Source: Annona cherimola
Taxonomy: Eukaryota > Streptophyta > Magnoliopsida > Magnoliales > Annonaceae
DNA: 64,000 bases
NCBI GenBank assembly: GCA_030490835.1
Contig: CM059971.1
Span: 52,438,012 to 52,502,011, forward strand
Direction: 5' to 3'
In this document: positions 1 through 11,266 of the stretch, one piece after another
How positions within the stretch are numbered: the stretch's first letter is position 1
Layout of the letters: each line of letters starts with the position of its first letter
Notes under the pieces: model-generated
The model's database searches: none
The model's input: the letters and a program-made list of their open reading frames with translations, nothing else
What the model was told of the DNA's origin: nothing
Program-made: the position numbers and the translations under genes

Positions 1-2114
1 CTCAAAACAGCAAGTTATTTACCCGTTTCGGGTCCCGTTTTCACTCCATTTAGACATCGTTTCATAAAATCCATAAAAATCAGATTTGGGGCTTATCTTC
101 CCAAATCCTTTTGGGAATCAATATTAACCTAAACCTAGGGTATTTTACCCTACATAGCTTTCATAAATCATTCCATCCCATTTCCATACCATTTTTAGCA
201 TCAAAATGAAGAAATCGGGTCATATACGTTACTTTGCATTCCATAGTTTCTAAAATTCATAATTTAAGCTCAAATAAACATATGTTTTTCATTAATACAT
301 GATTCATAATCCTAAAATATCATTCATTCAATACAGAAACTTTTCATGGGGATTTAGATTTTATCAAGTTGAATTTTCAACTCAATACCCACTCTAAACT
401 TCATTTCCACCATCTAAAACATTAAAATTCATACATGTAACCTAACACCTATTCAATATTCAATGAAAGGCCATGTTGAATCATCATTTAAAGAGTATTT
501 AAGCATCAATTTCATATTCAAATTTTTGAGTTTAAAACTCAAGATGAACAACTCAAATCAACACATGAACTTACTTGTTTGATGCCAATTCAAACCCTAA
601 TCACTTGAGATGGTTTTCTTTTATAATTCCCTTTCTTTTTCCCTTCTTTTTTCTTCTATTTTCTTTCCTCCTTGCTGGCCAAAAAGGGGATGTGAGCTGC
701 TGTTCTTTGGGGGAGAAATTCCAGCACTTAGAAAAAATTTCAAGCCTCTCTTCATGTGGACGTGAACCCCATTTTATAGAGCTGGATTTGATCCAGCTGT
801 GGGCCCCACTTGTGCTGTATTTTTCCACAAAATTAAATGGAAGTTTATCCCCCTCATGTGCTGGTTAACTCACAGCCTAGTAAAATAGTTTTTTACCATT
901 TTTGAAAATCCAAAAATCTGCTCAAAGCTTGATCGTCCACCTGTCCAGTAGATCACGTCCATTGCTGCCTCCATTTTTCCAGATTTTTTTTTATTTTTTA
1001 ATAATATCATTTTAAGGGTAAATCATACACCTAATTAACCTTTAATTTATGCATTAATTTTCCATAAAAAAATTAACAAAAATGGCAGAAATCAGCACAT
1101 ATGCATGTCCAAAATCCATACTATGCTGTCCACGTTTTTCACCCCTCAATGCAACTGCATTTGATAATTTTTTTGCAGGAAATTTTGCCTAATTCAATGC
1201 ACATTCTTGTGTCCTTACATGTTAGCTACATGTGTGCATATTTTATAAAATAAAAAGTAAAAAATAAACAGTTGCTACAGCCCATGGACGTTCCCATCTT
1301 GCCACTTTACCTATGCCCATTTTGAGCACTTGTAGCATCATCATGGTGGACATTCATTGCTGGGATTTTGTTTGGATTTTTGTATTTCATAATAATGCAT
1401 AAAATATCCTGAAAATGAGCTGCATTTGACACCTAATTTTCCGTTAAAATCATGCATTTATTCCATGTACTCTAGCATTTATTACATGGTATTCTTAAGG
1501 TGCAAAAGTCAACCATGCTCCCCTTTTTCAATGCAGGTATTTTTCCAACATGTTATGCTTAATCTAAACCTTCCAAAATATGCATCTCATAATTTTATTC
1601 AACTTTTACAAATTTCATCTCAATCTAATTTTCCTAACTCAAGTTATAACTGTTTAAAGTTAACGGTTGAATTTGAGATATGATCAATAATTCATTACAT
1701 TATTTTCATCAAGAATTTTCATAATCCAATAATTCCATAATATCAAGCCCAACATCATTAACTTCCGTCTCAAATTTTACTTGAATCCGCCTTACAGGCG
1801 TTAAGTTATGAATTTTCTAGTGTTTTTTCACTAAACTTGACAATTATCATTCAAATGCTCATAATTCATATTAAATAATGGAAAATGATTGTCCATGATA
1901 TATTGGTGTATTTTAATCACCGATAATTTACTTTAGTCCCATTGTCCCATATTAGCTCAAATTGATTACTCAAGTCATCATTACTCATGCTTAACCCTAA
2001 TTGCAATATTTAGCAAAATCACATAAATCATTCAAAATTCAATAATTACACATATAAATATCATATACATGATCAATGCATACATATGGGTCCTACATTG
2101 GTTAGGGTTTCACA
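1..2114 (-). repeat. Long gypsy LTR, minus orientation, cut by window start
   Basis: Read on the minus strand this begins TGTGAAACCCTAACC at 2114 and matches the start of the solo LTR at 51496. Internal landmarks shared with the LTRs at 35797 and 51496 include the CGCCT-AGGCG hairpin near 1790 ('acttgacgcct' in the others) and a pyrimidine-rich block at about 615-670 that corresponds to purine-rich blocks in plus-oriented copies. The other LTR end lies outside the window, so this could be a solo LTR or one end of a full element. Confidence 0.8.
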
Positions 2115-3034
2115 ATTGGAGTGTTGTTTTGTAATAAAAAATTGAGTTCTTCAAGGATGGACATAGAAACTAGGGCTAGGATTGGATTATCCTTGAGAAT
2201 CTTTTGCTCAAAAAAAGAAATTAGGGCTAGGTTGTTTGGCTCGAGAAGTTTACTTTTATCTTTTATTAAGCTTCATTTAACTGTTAAAGAATCCCATTTC
2301 TACGTAAACTGTGTTATGGAATCCCTTGCATTTTAATATTCAGTAATAAGTGATATAAAATCCATTCTATTTATCGAATTTAGTTAGGAAATAAAGTTTC
2401 ATTCAATAAAATGCATGGGCCACATTTACTTAAAAATGTTCATATTTAAATTATGAAAATTCTTAGATCCATTCACTCATGCATTAAATATGACTATTGA
2501 CAGACCTCAATTTAGCTAAAGGTTAATCCAAACTAAATCAAGGTTTAGATAATCTAAGAATGGATTAGTGAAGTTAATGCATGCAAGATTTATGTGAAAA
2601 AGAGCTGATCTGATGGTAAGACCAACCCAAAAAGTCCATGTGACGTTAAATCAATGGTGGATGGAAACGATTTCATTGCCGAAATATCAATAATAACGTT
2701 GACAAAGGTGAACATTGATTGAAACAATCTAAAATATTCTTCTTATTTATATGATGATTCTAAAAATTATTATAATATTTTGGGTAATTTTTAAATATAT
2801 CCACATAGTTTGACCATAACTACAAATATACTCACATAATTTTAAAAATTACGAATACCGCCGTATAATTTGATCATAATTGTAAATATACTCATGGTGT
2901 GATTGCTTCATCATGCTTCCATTATATCGCTGTTATGGGGTGGTATATGTGCAAATATATACAAAATATGTGGATTTATTTGTAAATATGTTCACATAGT
3001 TTCTATTTACTTGCAGAGTTTTTTATCAAATGTA

Positions 3035-3200
3035 ACGGGTGCACTTAGCCTTAGCGCACTTGAGTGTATTTAACATTTTTTTTAAATTTTTACATAATTG
3101 TTAATCTAAGTGTATTTAATATGTATCCAAATTTTCCATTTTTGGAGATTTTAAGATTTTTTGGATTTTTTAAAATTAGTGGCATTCTCGTAATTTGCAA
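3035..3200 (+). repeat. Half of a foldback MITE
   Basis: The block 'gtgcacttagcc' followed by 'aatctaagtgtatttaa' and 'tttttggagattttaagatt' matches the left half of the foldback element at 42840-43236. The right arm is missing, so this is a truncated or deleted copy. Confidence 0.5.
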
Positions 3201-3249
3201 ATCGTAAATGGACTGTATCGGGATCCATACTTGCAAATGTACCCATGCC

Positions 3250-4655
3250 TAGGGGTGCAACTTGGTACTGGGTCGGTCCGAACCCGCCCGACCCGACCCG
3301 ACCCGACCCGGTACTAAAACCAAAAATGGGTTTTATATTTTAGATTTTTTTCAAAATAGACCCGGTTTCAACCCGACCCATAGAAACCAGAAACCAAAAC
3401 TGGATTCGCACCAACCCAATACCAAAACCCAACCCGGTCCGAACCCGGTGCAATTTATATAATTTTTTCCATAAATTATACATTTTTTTTGTAATATTAA
3501 TATATATACATGTTTCAGGCATTACCAACTCTAGTTCAGACAAATCACCTCTTCCTCCATTACTAAAGCATGCTTGAGGTAACTTAATTTCTAGGATGAT
3601 TTTTTATGATTATTATCTTCTAATTGTTAACAGTTGCATGCATTTTTTTTTGTCTAGGTTGATGCATATTATTTTCGAAGATGTAAATCGAGGAGGAAGA
3701 ACTTGACATTAGAAATACAGATGCAAATCAAGGGAGAAATTACTTGGAAGTCTTCAAATAGTTTTTTAGTTTTTTTGGAAACTTTGGAGACATGAACTCA
3801 TTTAAATTTTGAATTTTTTTAAAAGTGGATGTAAACTTATTTAAACTTGAGATTTGTTTATATTTTCATTTTAAATTTGGATTGCACTTAAATTAGATTG
3901 GAATGTTGAACCATTATGCTTAGTGTATTTAGATTTAGTTGCTTTGAATAACTGTTATGTGGATTGTGTTTGAATTTGAGTTGGCATGATAAATCTATTT
4001 CATATTATACTTTTTGTTAGTATGAGAAATCTGTTAGTTTAAATTTCAGATTGTAGTATAAATTTGATTCATATTTTAAGTTTACTGGTATGATAAGTGG
4101 TCAATTTTTATTTTAACAATTTGTATGATAAATATTTAGTTTGAATTCAATTTCAGCAATTTGTATGATAATGTTTAGTATCAACTACAATAGTTGGTAT
4201 GATATGTTCATTTTCTATTTGCTACACTTGAGTCATTTCCATTAGCTATTAAATAGAAATGATCAACTAGTCATAAAACTAACTAATTTATCATTTATTT
4301 GTGTCTATAGGGTGCTGAAAAATTATTTGTAGAGTTCATTTAAAGAATATTGCAGAATTCAGCATGATGTTGCAAAATTCTTTGAAAGGATGTTGAAGAA
4401 TTCAGTATGAGGCTTGACTTCATAAACACAGGTATGTATATTCTAATAATTTTTTTTAGATTACAATTAAATTTGAAAAGAAAACAGTTTATTGGTAACC
4501 CGAATTCTAACCCGAAACCAAACCAAAACCAATGCGAACCTGTTCCAAACCCGAATTAAATTCTTAGGGTTAGGGTTTGGGTTTACTCCAACCCGATTGG
4601 CTTAGGGTTTGGGTTCACTCCAACCCGGTATAACCCGACCCGAGTTGCACCACTA
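3250..4655. mobile_element. Non-autonomous hAT-type DNA transposon, copy 1
   Basis: The ends are inverted: TAGGGGTGCAACTTGG at the left and the complement of TAGTGGTGCAACTCGGGTCG at the right. A perfect 8-bp target duplication, CCCATGCC, flanks it at 3242-3249 and 4656-4663. An 8-bp TSD with a TAGGGGTGCAA-type terminus is typical of hAT elements. Both subterminal regions are rich in GGGTCGGG/AACCCG motifs, and the right one drifts into telomere-like GGGTTTGGG runs. At 1406 bp with no transposase ORF it must have moved in trans. It matches the element at 45122-46537 at the ends, while the interiors differ. Confidence 0.88.
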
Positions 4656-4732
4656 CCCATGCCTTAACAATATTGTGACAACTTAGGCATATTTGCAATT
4701 AAAGTTAAAACTATGCGAGTATATTTGCAAAT

Positions 4733-5258
4733 CGGGAACACTTTTATGAAACCCCTCTTTCATAAAACCCTCTCCATTTTTAAAATCTTGATGTATGATA
4801 GAAAATTCACTTCATCCATTGTATTTAGCATCATTTATAATAGAAACTGTTTTGTTTTTTTTAATTTCACTGTATATGGGTTCCATTTATAAATGTGTAA
4901 GATCAATATAATAAAATGGTTTAATATTAAAATATCAACTTTAAAGTAGTTTTTTAAACATCTAAACCATCTAAAATATCAATATATGTAGATAAGTAGT
5001 CCCATAAAGTATTTTTATATTCTAATACATATGCGAATGAATCTAAGCATTTAATAATTTACAATGAAGGCACTTATTTTTGAGTAAATGTGGCCTATCC
5101 ACATATTGGATTGGGATGAAACTTGGTCTCCCATTTAAACAAATGGTGTTAAATATAATGAATAGATTGAATTTTCCATCAAGGATCAACATTTCAAAAA
5201 TAAAAAAGGGTTTCACGAAGTCACTTTTATGAAATCCGATTTTATAGAAGTATTCCCG
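4733..5258. mobile_element. Mutator-like MITE, family X copy 1
   Basis: The termini start CGGGAACACTTTTATGAAA and end in the complement of CGGGAATACTTCTATAAAA, giving imperfect inverted repeats of about 35 bp. The flanks carry a 9-bp duplication, TTTGCAAAT (4724-4732) against TTTGAAAAT (5259-5267), with one mismatch; 9 bp is the usual Mutator size. The element is 526 bp and has no transposase. A related copy lies at about 41511-42025. Confidence 0.8.
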
Positions 5259-5440
5259 TTTGAAAATTACCTTAACATGTATTATGCGAACTCCCCCATA
5301 CGACATTCCAACTGCACCATTGTCCTAATTAGGGCCCATATTTGTGGTAATTTATAAATAATTATATATGTTAAAGTAGGTATAGCTCATCATAAAATTG
5401 GATTAAATGATTTTTAATATTATTATAGAGAAAATAATTT

Positions 5441-5916
5441 TAAATAATGTGATGGATGCCATTGCGCCTCATTAGGCATGGCAGACATTTGAAGGACGCC
5501 GGTTTAAATCCCCAGTAGCACATTTCTCGACAACTTTTGGCGGCATAGAAAAAGTCGGTAGCATTAGTCACTCCTTGTGTGTGGGAGTGTCCATTATTTG
5601 AATAAATTTAGAAATATTATTAGATATGTATTAATATGTTATAAGAAATTTGTTAGAATGTCTCAGAGTTTAAGTGATAAATATCTATTGAGATGATTGT
5701 AAAATACCCCATAAAAGAATAATATGATGGAAAAAATTTGATCTCATCATCAAAATGGATCCCATCTAAGAGGTTTGGTACCGATGATTTGGAATATTAT
5801 AAAATAGTTCAGTTTAATCTGTAAACATCATTTGATTCGAGTGTTCATGATCTTTAAAATTTTTAAGTAGACCTATTAATTGTTTTACCATGCATTTAAA
5901 TGTAGTTAATCAAATT
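5441..5916. other. Spacer between the two repeat copies
   Basis: An AT-rich spacer of 476 bp. It contains a patch at 5462-5600 with a weak resemblance to a tRNA box B (ggtttaaatcccc) that I do not accept as a SINE. Nothing else is visible. Confidence 0.4.
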
Positions 5917-7110
5917 TTTTGTAATAAAAAATTGAGTTCTTTAAGCATAGACATAAATTAGGGCTAGGATTGGATATGGATTCCATTGGGCTTGAGAATC
6001 TTTCACTATAGAAAAAGAAATTAGGGCTAGGTTGTTTGGCTTGAGAAGTCCACTTTTATCATTTATTTGGTTTCTTTTAATTGTTGAAGATCCCATTTCT
6101 ATGCAAAGGTGTTGTGAAATCTTGACCATTCTAGTATTTAGTAATTAATGATATAAAATTCATTCTATTCGTTATATTTAGCGTCATTAATTAAGTTAGA
6201 AAATAAAGTTTTGTTCAAATTAAGGATGTGAATAAGCCGCATTTACTTAAAAATATATTCATGTTTAAATTAAGAAAAATTCTTAAATCCTTTCACAAAT
6301 GCATTAGAATATAACAATTAATATAGTGAAATAATTAGGTTAATTCACACAGAATTTATGTGGAAAAAGAGCTGATCTAATGGTGGAACCAACCCAAAAT
6401 ATCCACATGATTTTTATTAATGGTCGCTAAAAAAGATTTTATCGCCCATAATATCTACGATAATGTCAACAAGGTGAACACTTATTGAAACAATTTAAAA
6501 TATTCTTCTTATTTATATAGATAATTCTAAAATTATTATAATATTTTTATGTAATTTATAAATATACATGCATAATTTGATCATAATTATAAATATACCT
6601 ATAGTTTTAGGAATTACTAATAATATTTACATAGTTTGACCATAATTGTAAATACACCTATGATGTCATGAATCTATCATGCCTTTATTATAGCACCATT
6701 ATGGGGTGAGTATATGTGTAACTATATGCAAACATTATGAGTATATTTACAAATATATCAAATAATGCATGTATCATTACAAATATACTCACGTCATGAC
6801 AATGCTATTACAAATTAGATATAATTGTGTAAATATGGTTAACACTATACGTATATTAATGCATCTATGATGAATTTAAATATTTTTGGAGCACGAATTG
6901 GAATAGAGAGGCGACACTCCCATTTCTTTGTTCTTGCCACCCTTCACAACCCCTCATGTATTATGCAACTCCCTCACAGGACATTCCAGTTGCACCGTTG
7001 TCCTAATTAGGGTCTATATTTATAGTAATTTATACATAATTACATATTTTAAAGTAGGTACAACTCATCAAAATTTTGGATTAAAATGATTTTGTTCGAT
7101 TATATAATTC
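5917..7110. repeat. Unnamed old repeat, copy 2
   Basis: This is the direct diverged duplicate of 2127-5440 without the two DNA-transposon insertions, and so shows the pre-insertion arrangement. It is AT-rich and contains several 'aaatatactcacgt' and 'ttgaccataatt' blocks repeated within itself. No convincing coding sequence is visible. Confidence 0.6.
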
Positions 7111-7489
7111 TGATTATGACAAGGATGTGACCTATATTGTGCTTAATTTCGACTCGAATTGATCTTATTTTAACTGGCAGGATCTAAGAGTAGATAATAG
7201 AATATAATTTAATTGATTATTCTTGGATTGAATGTGTTCTAGCCTGGTCATCATTGATTTTTCTTGGATGTGTTTGTGATAATGTATTTTGTCCAAACCT
7301 AGTCTCATTATTTATTTGTCTATTTATTTTTATTTTCTAATTTCAAGATTATTATTTATTTTTTAAAATAAATATTATGTATTTTCTTGATCATGTATTT
7401 GAATTAAATTTCTAACTATATCACACATTATCAATAATTATAAAAATTATGAAAAATAAGAGATTAATTTACCTAATTTTACGTGGCCA
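7111..7489. other. AT-rich stretch with no recognised feature
   Basis: The stretch is dominated by T and A runs. It may be the eroded gag or protease part of the old copia element that becomes recognisable at about 7500, but no motif can be read. Confidence 0.4.
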
Positions 7490-7499
7490 CTACGGCTTG

Positions 7500-8090
7500 T
7501 TTGGGAAACAATATGCATGTGTTAGTCAATGATTATTCAAGATACACTTGGGTACTTTTTTTTTTGGTGCAATGATGAGTGTTTTTAAATATTTTAAAAT
7601 CTTTTCATAAAATTTAAAATACGAGTGGTCTTCCAATTTGTGCTATTCAAAGTGATCATAGTAGAGAGTTTGAAAATTATATTTTTTCTAAATTCTATGA
7701 TAATTTTTTAATATCAAACCACTTTTTTTGCTCTTAGGACTTTATAACAAAATGAAATATTGTTAAAAGGAAAAATCAGACTTTAATATAAATGGCACAG
7801 ATTATGTTAATTGCCGCTAATCTATCTCATGAATATTTGGCTAAGACTGTCAATACAAATGTTTTTCCATAAATTGTGTATATATTCATCCAACTTTAAA
7901 GAAAATTCCATATGAGTTTGGAAAGGACAAAAACCAAACATTGTGTATTTTTTTATTTCATTGGTGGTAAATGGTTTGTTTTGAATAATAGGAAAGATGG
8001 TTTGGGAAATTTTGACATAAATAGTGATGAAGGTATCTTCCTTGGTCATTCATTCTCTAGCAAAGCATTTCGCATCTTATAACAAATGAA
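7500..8090 (+). pseudogene. Integrase relic of the old copia element
   Basis: The frame at 7510-7570 reads VLVNDYSRYTWVLFF, the catalytic-core segment of copia integrases (usual form V-D-D-Y-S-R-Y-T-W). Further on, 'IPYEFGK' at about 7895 and 'NSDEGIFLGHS' at about 8020 match the C-terminal part that precedes the link to reverse transcriptase. Multiple stops and frameshifts lie between. In a live element the enzyme would insert cDNA into the genome; this copy cannot. The lineage follows from motif order and similarity to element A. Confidence 0.7.
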
Positions 8091-8369
8091 TATGCATAGT
8101 TGAAGAATTAATTCGTGTAAACTTGATGAAAATGACAACATGCCTAAAGACATTGATATTACAGGTGATGATGAAGATGATCTTATTGATGTGCCATCCC
8201 AAAAGAAAAACCAAGTGGGGGATAAACAAGAAAGTGATGAGTTAAAAAAACCTTTAGAGAACCACCACTATTAGAAACAAAAAAAGGTAAAAGAAGATGG
8301 TAAGATGAAAACTCAATATGTCTCAAAGAGTTGTATACTTCAAAAGAATCATCCTATGGATTAGGTAAT

Positions 8370-9219
8370 TAGAGACATATATGATAAAATCAAAACTAGA
8401 AAATCAATACACAATGTCTTTTGCCATCATGTCTTTATATCTTATTGAACTGAAAAATATAAATGATGCAGTTCATGATGAAAGCTGGATAGTTGCTATG
8501 CAAGAGGAATTAAAGCAATTAAGAAATAATGTGTGGACTATATTACCTAAACTAGAAAATTAGATTATAATTAGTACTAAATGAATTTTCAGAAATAAAT
8601 TGGATGAATTCGGCATCATTGTGAGGAATAAAGCACATTTGGTAGCATAAGAATACTTTAAAGAAGAGGGTATTGACTTTGATGAAACTTTTACTCCTAT
8701 GGCTAGACTTGAGGCAATTAAAATATTACTTGCATTTATCTCCCAAAAAAATTGCAAATTTATCAAATGGATATAAAAGTGCATTCTTGAATGGATACGT
8801 TATTGAAGAAGTGTATGTTAAATATCCTTCAAGATTTGAAGACCTAGACTATTCTAATCATACATTTAAACTATTAAAAGCGCTCTATGGTATTAGGCAC
8901 TAAGGGCCTAGTATGAATATCGAGTAACTATTTCCTTGATAAATTTTACAAGAGGAGATTTTGAAGCATATTCATTAGGACATTTTGATTGTTTAGATTT
9001 ATATTGATGATATCATTTTTGGCTCTATTGATAAAAAATATTGCAAATATTTTGAGAAATTGGTGCATGAGGTGTTTGAAATAAGCATAATGGGAGAACT
9101 GATATTTTTTCTTAGATTGCAAGTGAAGCAAGTTTTTAAAGGCATATTCATTTCCCAAACAAAAAACATTAACAAGATTTTGAAGAAGTTCAAGATGGAA
9201 TTTGTAAAGCTGATGACTA
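8370..9219 (+). pseudogene. Reverse transcriptase relic (N-terminal part) of the old copia element
   Basis: Readable blocks are 'AVHDESWIVAMQEELKQL' (about 8470-8525), 'EEGIDFDETFTPMARLEAIK' (about 8665-8725), the 'KCAFLNGY' region, an 'ALYGI' block at about 8880, and 'LDLYIDDI' at about 8993-9015, which corresponds to the YVDD catalytic box with V changed to I. It ends in 'ILKKFKM' just before element A. The open parts at 8381-8563 and 8673-8903 are separated by a stop and shifts. The rest of the domain resumes at 17835. Confidence 0.8.
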
Positions 9220-9849
9220 TGTTGGTCCCGAGTTGATGACAATTACCCAAGAGGGGAGGGGTGAATTGGGTATTTAAAATTTTTCAACTTAAACAGAAAC
9301 TTTACCCTGGTTTATTTTAATCCCCTTTAATAAAATAAATGGAAAGCAATAAGATGATGAAAGCGGAAATGAAAAGCAATAGACAAGATTTATAGTGGTT
9401 CGGGCAACCTTCCCTACTCCACTCTTCCAAGCTCACACTCCTTGTGACTTGGGTTACACTATGTATTCCGCGAATACAACTAGAGCTTCCGCTCTCTTCT
9501 AGATTCCAGCTCTAGGGGGCATATACAATTCACAGCACAAGTAGGTGACGAGTTCCACTCCAGCCACACACTACTTTGCTTACACTTGATCTTAGTTACC
9601 CAAACTAAATCAAGTTCAATACAACAAGAAAGTATAAAAGAAAGTTTCTACACGTTACTGGTGTGTAGAGGCAGATTTGGCACAGAGAAGAACTTGTAAA
9701 GCAGTCTGAAAGATTCAACGAGTAGCTCTTGGCAGTTTAAAAGTGAGGTTCTTCTTCTAGATGTTGGCTTGATCACTTAATGCTCTTAGAGTGAGAGTTG
9801 TGCTCAATCAATGATGTTTCAGCTACCCTCTACGTTAATCTTGAATGCC

Positions 9850-9857
9850 TTATATAA
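9850..9857 (-). promoter_or_regulatory. TATA box of the copia LTR promoter
   Basis: TTATATAA is followed in the minus direction by AGGCATTC. The same box lies in the other copies at 16804-16811, 31182-31189 and 22319-22326. It would place U3 to its right (about 9858-10923) and R/U5 to its left. The start site about 30 bp downstream is inferred, not seen. Confidence 0.65.
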
Positions 9858-9934
9858 ATGGCGAGGGAATTTGAACGTTTGGAAGTAGGTGGCGCGCATT
9901 TAATGTGCCTATGTTCAAAAAATTTCTGACCGTT

Positions 9935-10115
9935 GCGACCCAAGTCGCAGGTGGAGTCGACTTCAGGTGCGACTTTGCCCAAGTCGCAAATAGAGTCGAC
10001 TTCGGGTGCGACTTCGGCTGTGCTCAGGCTGTTCAAGTTCTTCCTCGGGTCGACTTGGTCCTGGACTTCACCCAAGTCACAGGTGAAGTCGACTTTAGAT
10101 GCGACTTCACTTCCT
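9935..10115 (-). repeat. TATA-proximal array of GTCGAC dyads
   Basis: GTCGAC occurs at 9956, 9995, 10049 and 10088 within direct units of about 39 bp that alternate AAGTCGCA, GTCGAC and TGCGACTT. AAGTCGCA and TGCGACTT are reverse complements, so each junction (for example TGCGACTTtgcccAAGTCGCA) can form an 8-bp stem with a 5-nt loop. The array starts about 80 bp upstream of the TATA box, a usual place for enhancer elements. The 5' LTR of the same element lacks one 39-bp unit. Confidence 0.75.
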
Positions 10116-10369
10116 TAGGTTGCTTGATGAACTTGAAATCCTTGGAGATGGCTTTGGTCACTTAAATTTCTTCAAATTAATGTACTTCCCTTGATTTATG
10201 TCATTTGAAACTCAGTATATTCATCCTAGCTTGATGTCCTTTAGCTCCATGACTTGTAAACTTTGAACCCTTGAATCTTGGAGTACATGAAATGTGTGAT
10301 CTTGATTTTCCATAATGAATACATGCAACTTTGTTTGCTTTGGACATGATTTGATCTTCATTTGGCCTA

Positions 10370-10790
10370 AGTCGAATATTTGAGTCTACTTGGTCTTCAA
10401 GTTTACTCAAGTCGAGTATTGAGTCGACTTGGTTTGCGACTTAGCTCTTCAAAACGCGTGCTGTTAGACTGAAGTCGAAGCTGGAGTCGACTTGGCTTGC
10501 GACTTCACCCAAGTCGCATGTGGAGTCGACTTGGTCTGCGACTTCGGCAACTCTTTTCCCCAATTTCAACTCTGGACAGAAAATCACATTTGAAGTCGAT
10601 GCTGGAGTCGACTTGGTCTGCGACTTCACCCAAGTCGCATGCGGAGTCGACTTCGTTTGCGATTTCGGCAGCTTTACTCCCCGATTTCAACGCTGGACGA
10701 AAATGACGTTTTGAAGTCGCTGTTGGAGTCGACTTGGGGATCGACTTGGCCTAAGTCGATGCCTAAGTCAACTTGAAAATCAACTTGACC
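10370..10790 (-). repeat. TATA-distal array of GTCGAC dyads
   Basis: GTCGAC occurs at 10423, 10487, 10525, 10607, 10646 and 10728, again with flanking AAGTCGCA/TGCGACTT half-sites. Two longer sub-repeats of roughly 120 bp, each beginning near 'tttcaac' plus 'ctgga', are visible. With the proximal cluster this makes ten sites in 1704 bp, where about 0.4 would be expected by chance for a 6-mer at equal base frequencies. Confidence 0.75.
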
Positions 10791-10923
10791 TATCATGCTT
10801 CATTTTCTTCATTTTGATTTCCTTTAATCATCTTCACAAACATGTTAGTAACTAAAACTTACTCAAATTGATTTGTTAATCATCAAAACATAAACTTGGC
10901 TTATTTTCCACATGTTTCCGACA

Positions 10924-10938
10924 ATCTCCCCCTTTTTG
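10924..10938 (-). other. Polypurine tract of element A
   Basis: The minus strand reads CAAAAAGGGGGAGAT directly against the 3' LTR. It is the site where plus-strand DNA synthesis is primed. A second similar tract lies at about 11151-11163 and a short one at 11220; the one touching the LTR is the functional candidate. Confidence 0.85.
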
Positions 10939-11266
10939 TTGATTGACAAAACCGATTTGAGTGTATACCTTTCAACATACTATTTTTTCTTGTTTTGGTA
11001 TATTTAGAATAATCACTGGTCTTTTGCATTTTGAAGTTTAACATACATATTTCATTCTCATCATTTACATATTTCTTAAACTTTTTCATATGCAAACTTT
11101 TCATATGCAAACTTATGTATAATCTACCAAACTCAAATCCTAATTTATTCTCCCCCTTTTTGTCAATTGATCAAAAATAAAGATGGAGCGGGTTAATCCT
11201 TTGAGAATGGCAGGGGCTGCTCCCCCTGAACCTGTGCTTTTCTAAGTTAATTCAATCATCCCCATA

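Larger units (their letters stand above)
2127..5440. repeat. Unnamed old repeat, copy 1 (interrupted)
   Basis: This stretch is a diverged direct duplicate of 5917-7110. Shared landmarks, in order, are 'gtaataaaaaattgagttct', 'attagggctaggttgtttggct', 'aaagagctgatct', the 'gaccataa' block and 'gcaccattgtcctaattaggg'. Copy 1 is longer because it carries a hAT element (3250-4655) and a MITE (4733-5258). Removing both, with one TSD copy each, makes it roughly collinear with copy 2. The family is not recognised and there is no convincing coding sequence. Confidence 0.65.
9220..10923 (-). repeat. 3' LTR of element A
   Basis: The LTR is 1704 bp and, read on the plus strand, runs from TGTTGGTCCCGAGTTGATG to TTTCCGACA, so it has TG...CA ends. 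It matches the 5' LTR (16175-17834), the LTR of element C (30551-32249) and, inverted, the solo LTR at 21318-22960. A TATA box lies at 9850-9857. Two clusters of GTCGAC-centred repeats lie upstream of it. The terminal 60 bp at the left end (AAGAGGGG...GAATTGGGT) are strongly conserved between copies. Confidence 0.95.

Noticed and set aside
575..868. 97-codon open frame in the first LTR
   Set aside because: It runs through a pyrimidine-rich LTR block (F/L-rich translation) and has an opposing open frame; no domain is seen.
4563..4612. Telomere-like TTAGGG/GGGTTTGGG repeats
   Set aside because: They are part of the subterminal GGGTT-rich text of the hAT element, are imperfect, and do not form a (TTTAGGG)n tract.
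5462..5600. Possible tRNA-derived SINE with a box B-like 'ggtttaaatcccc'
   Set aside because: Box A is not convincing, there is no poly-A or poly-T tail with flanking duplication, and only one copy is seen.
9830..10165. Several overlapping open frames across the copia LTR dyad arrays, on both strands
   Set aside because: The repeats have a unit length divisible by three (39 bp) and keep frames open by chance; the same happens at 10441-10714, 16799-17080, 17294-17707, 21550-21823, 22051-22331 and 31168-31497.
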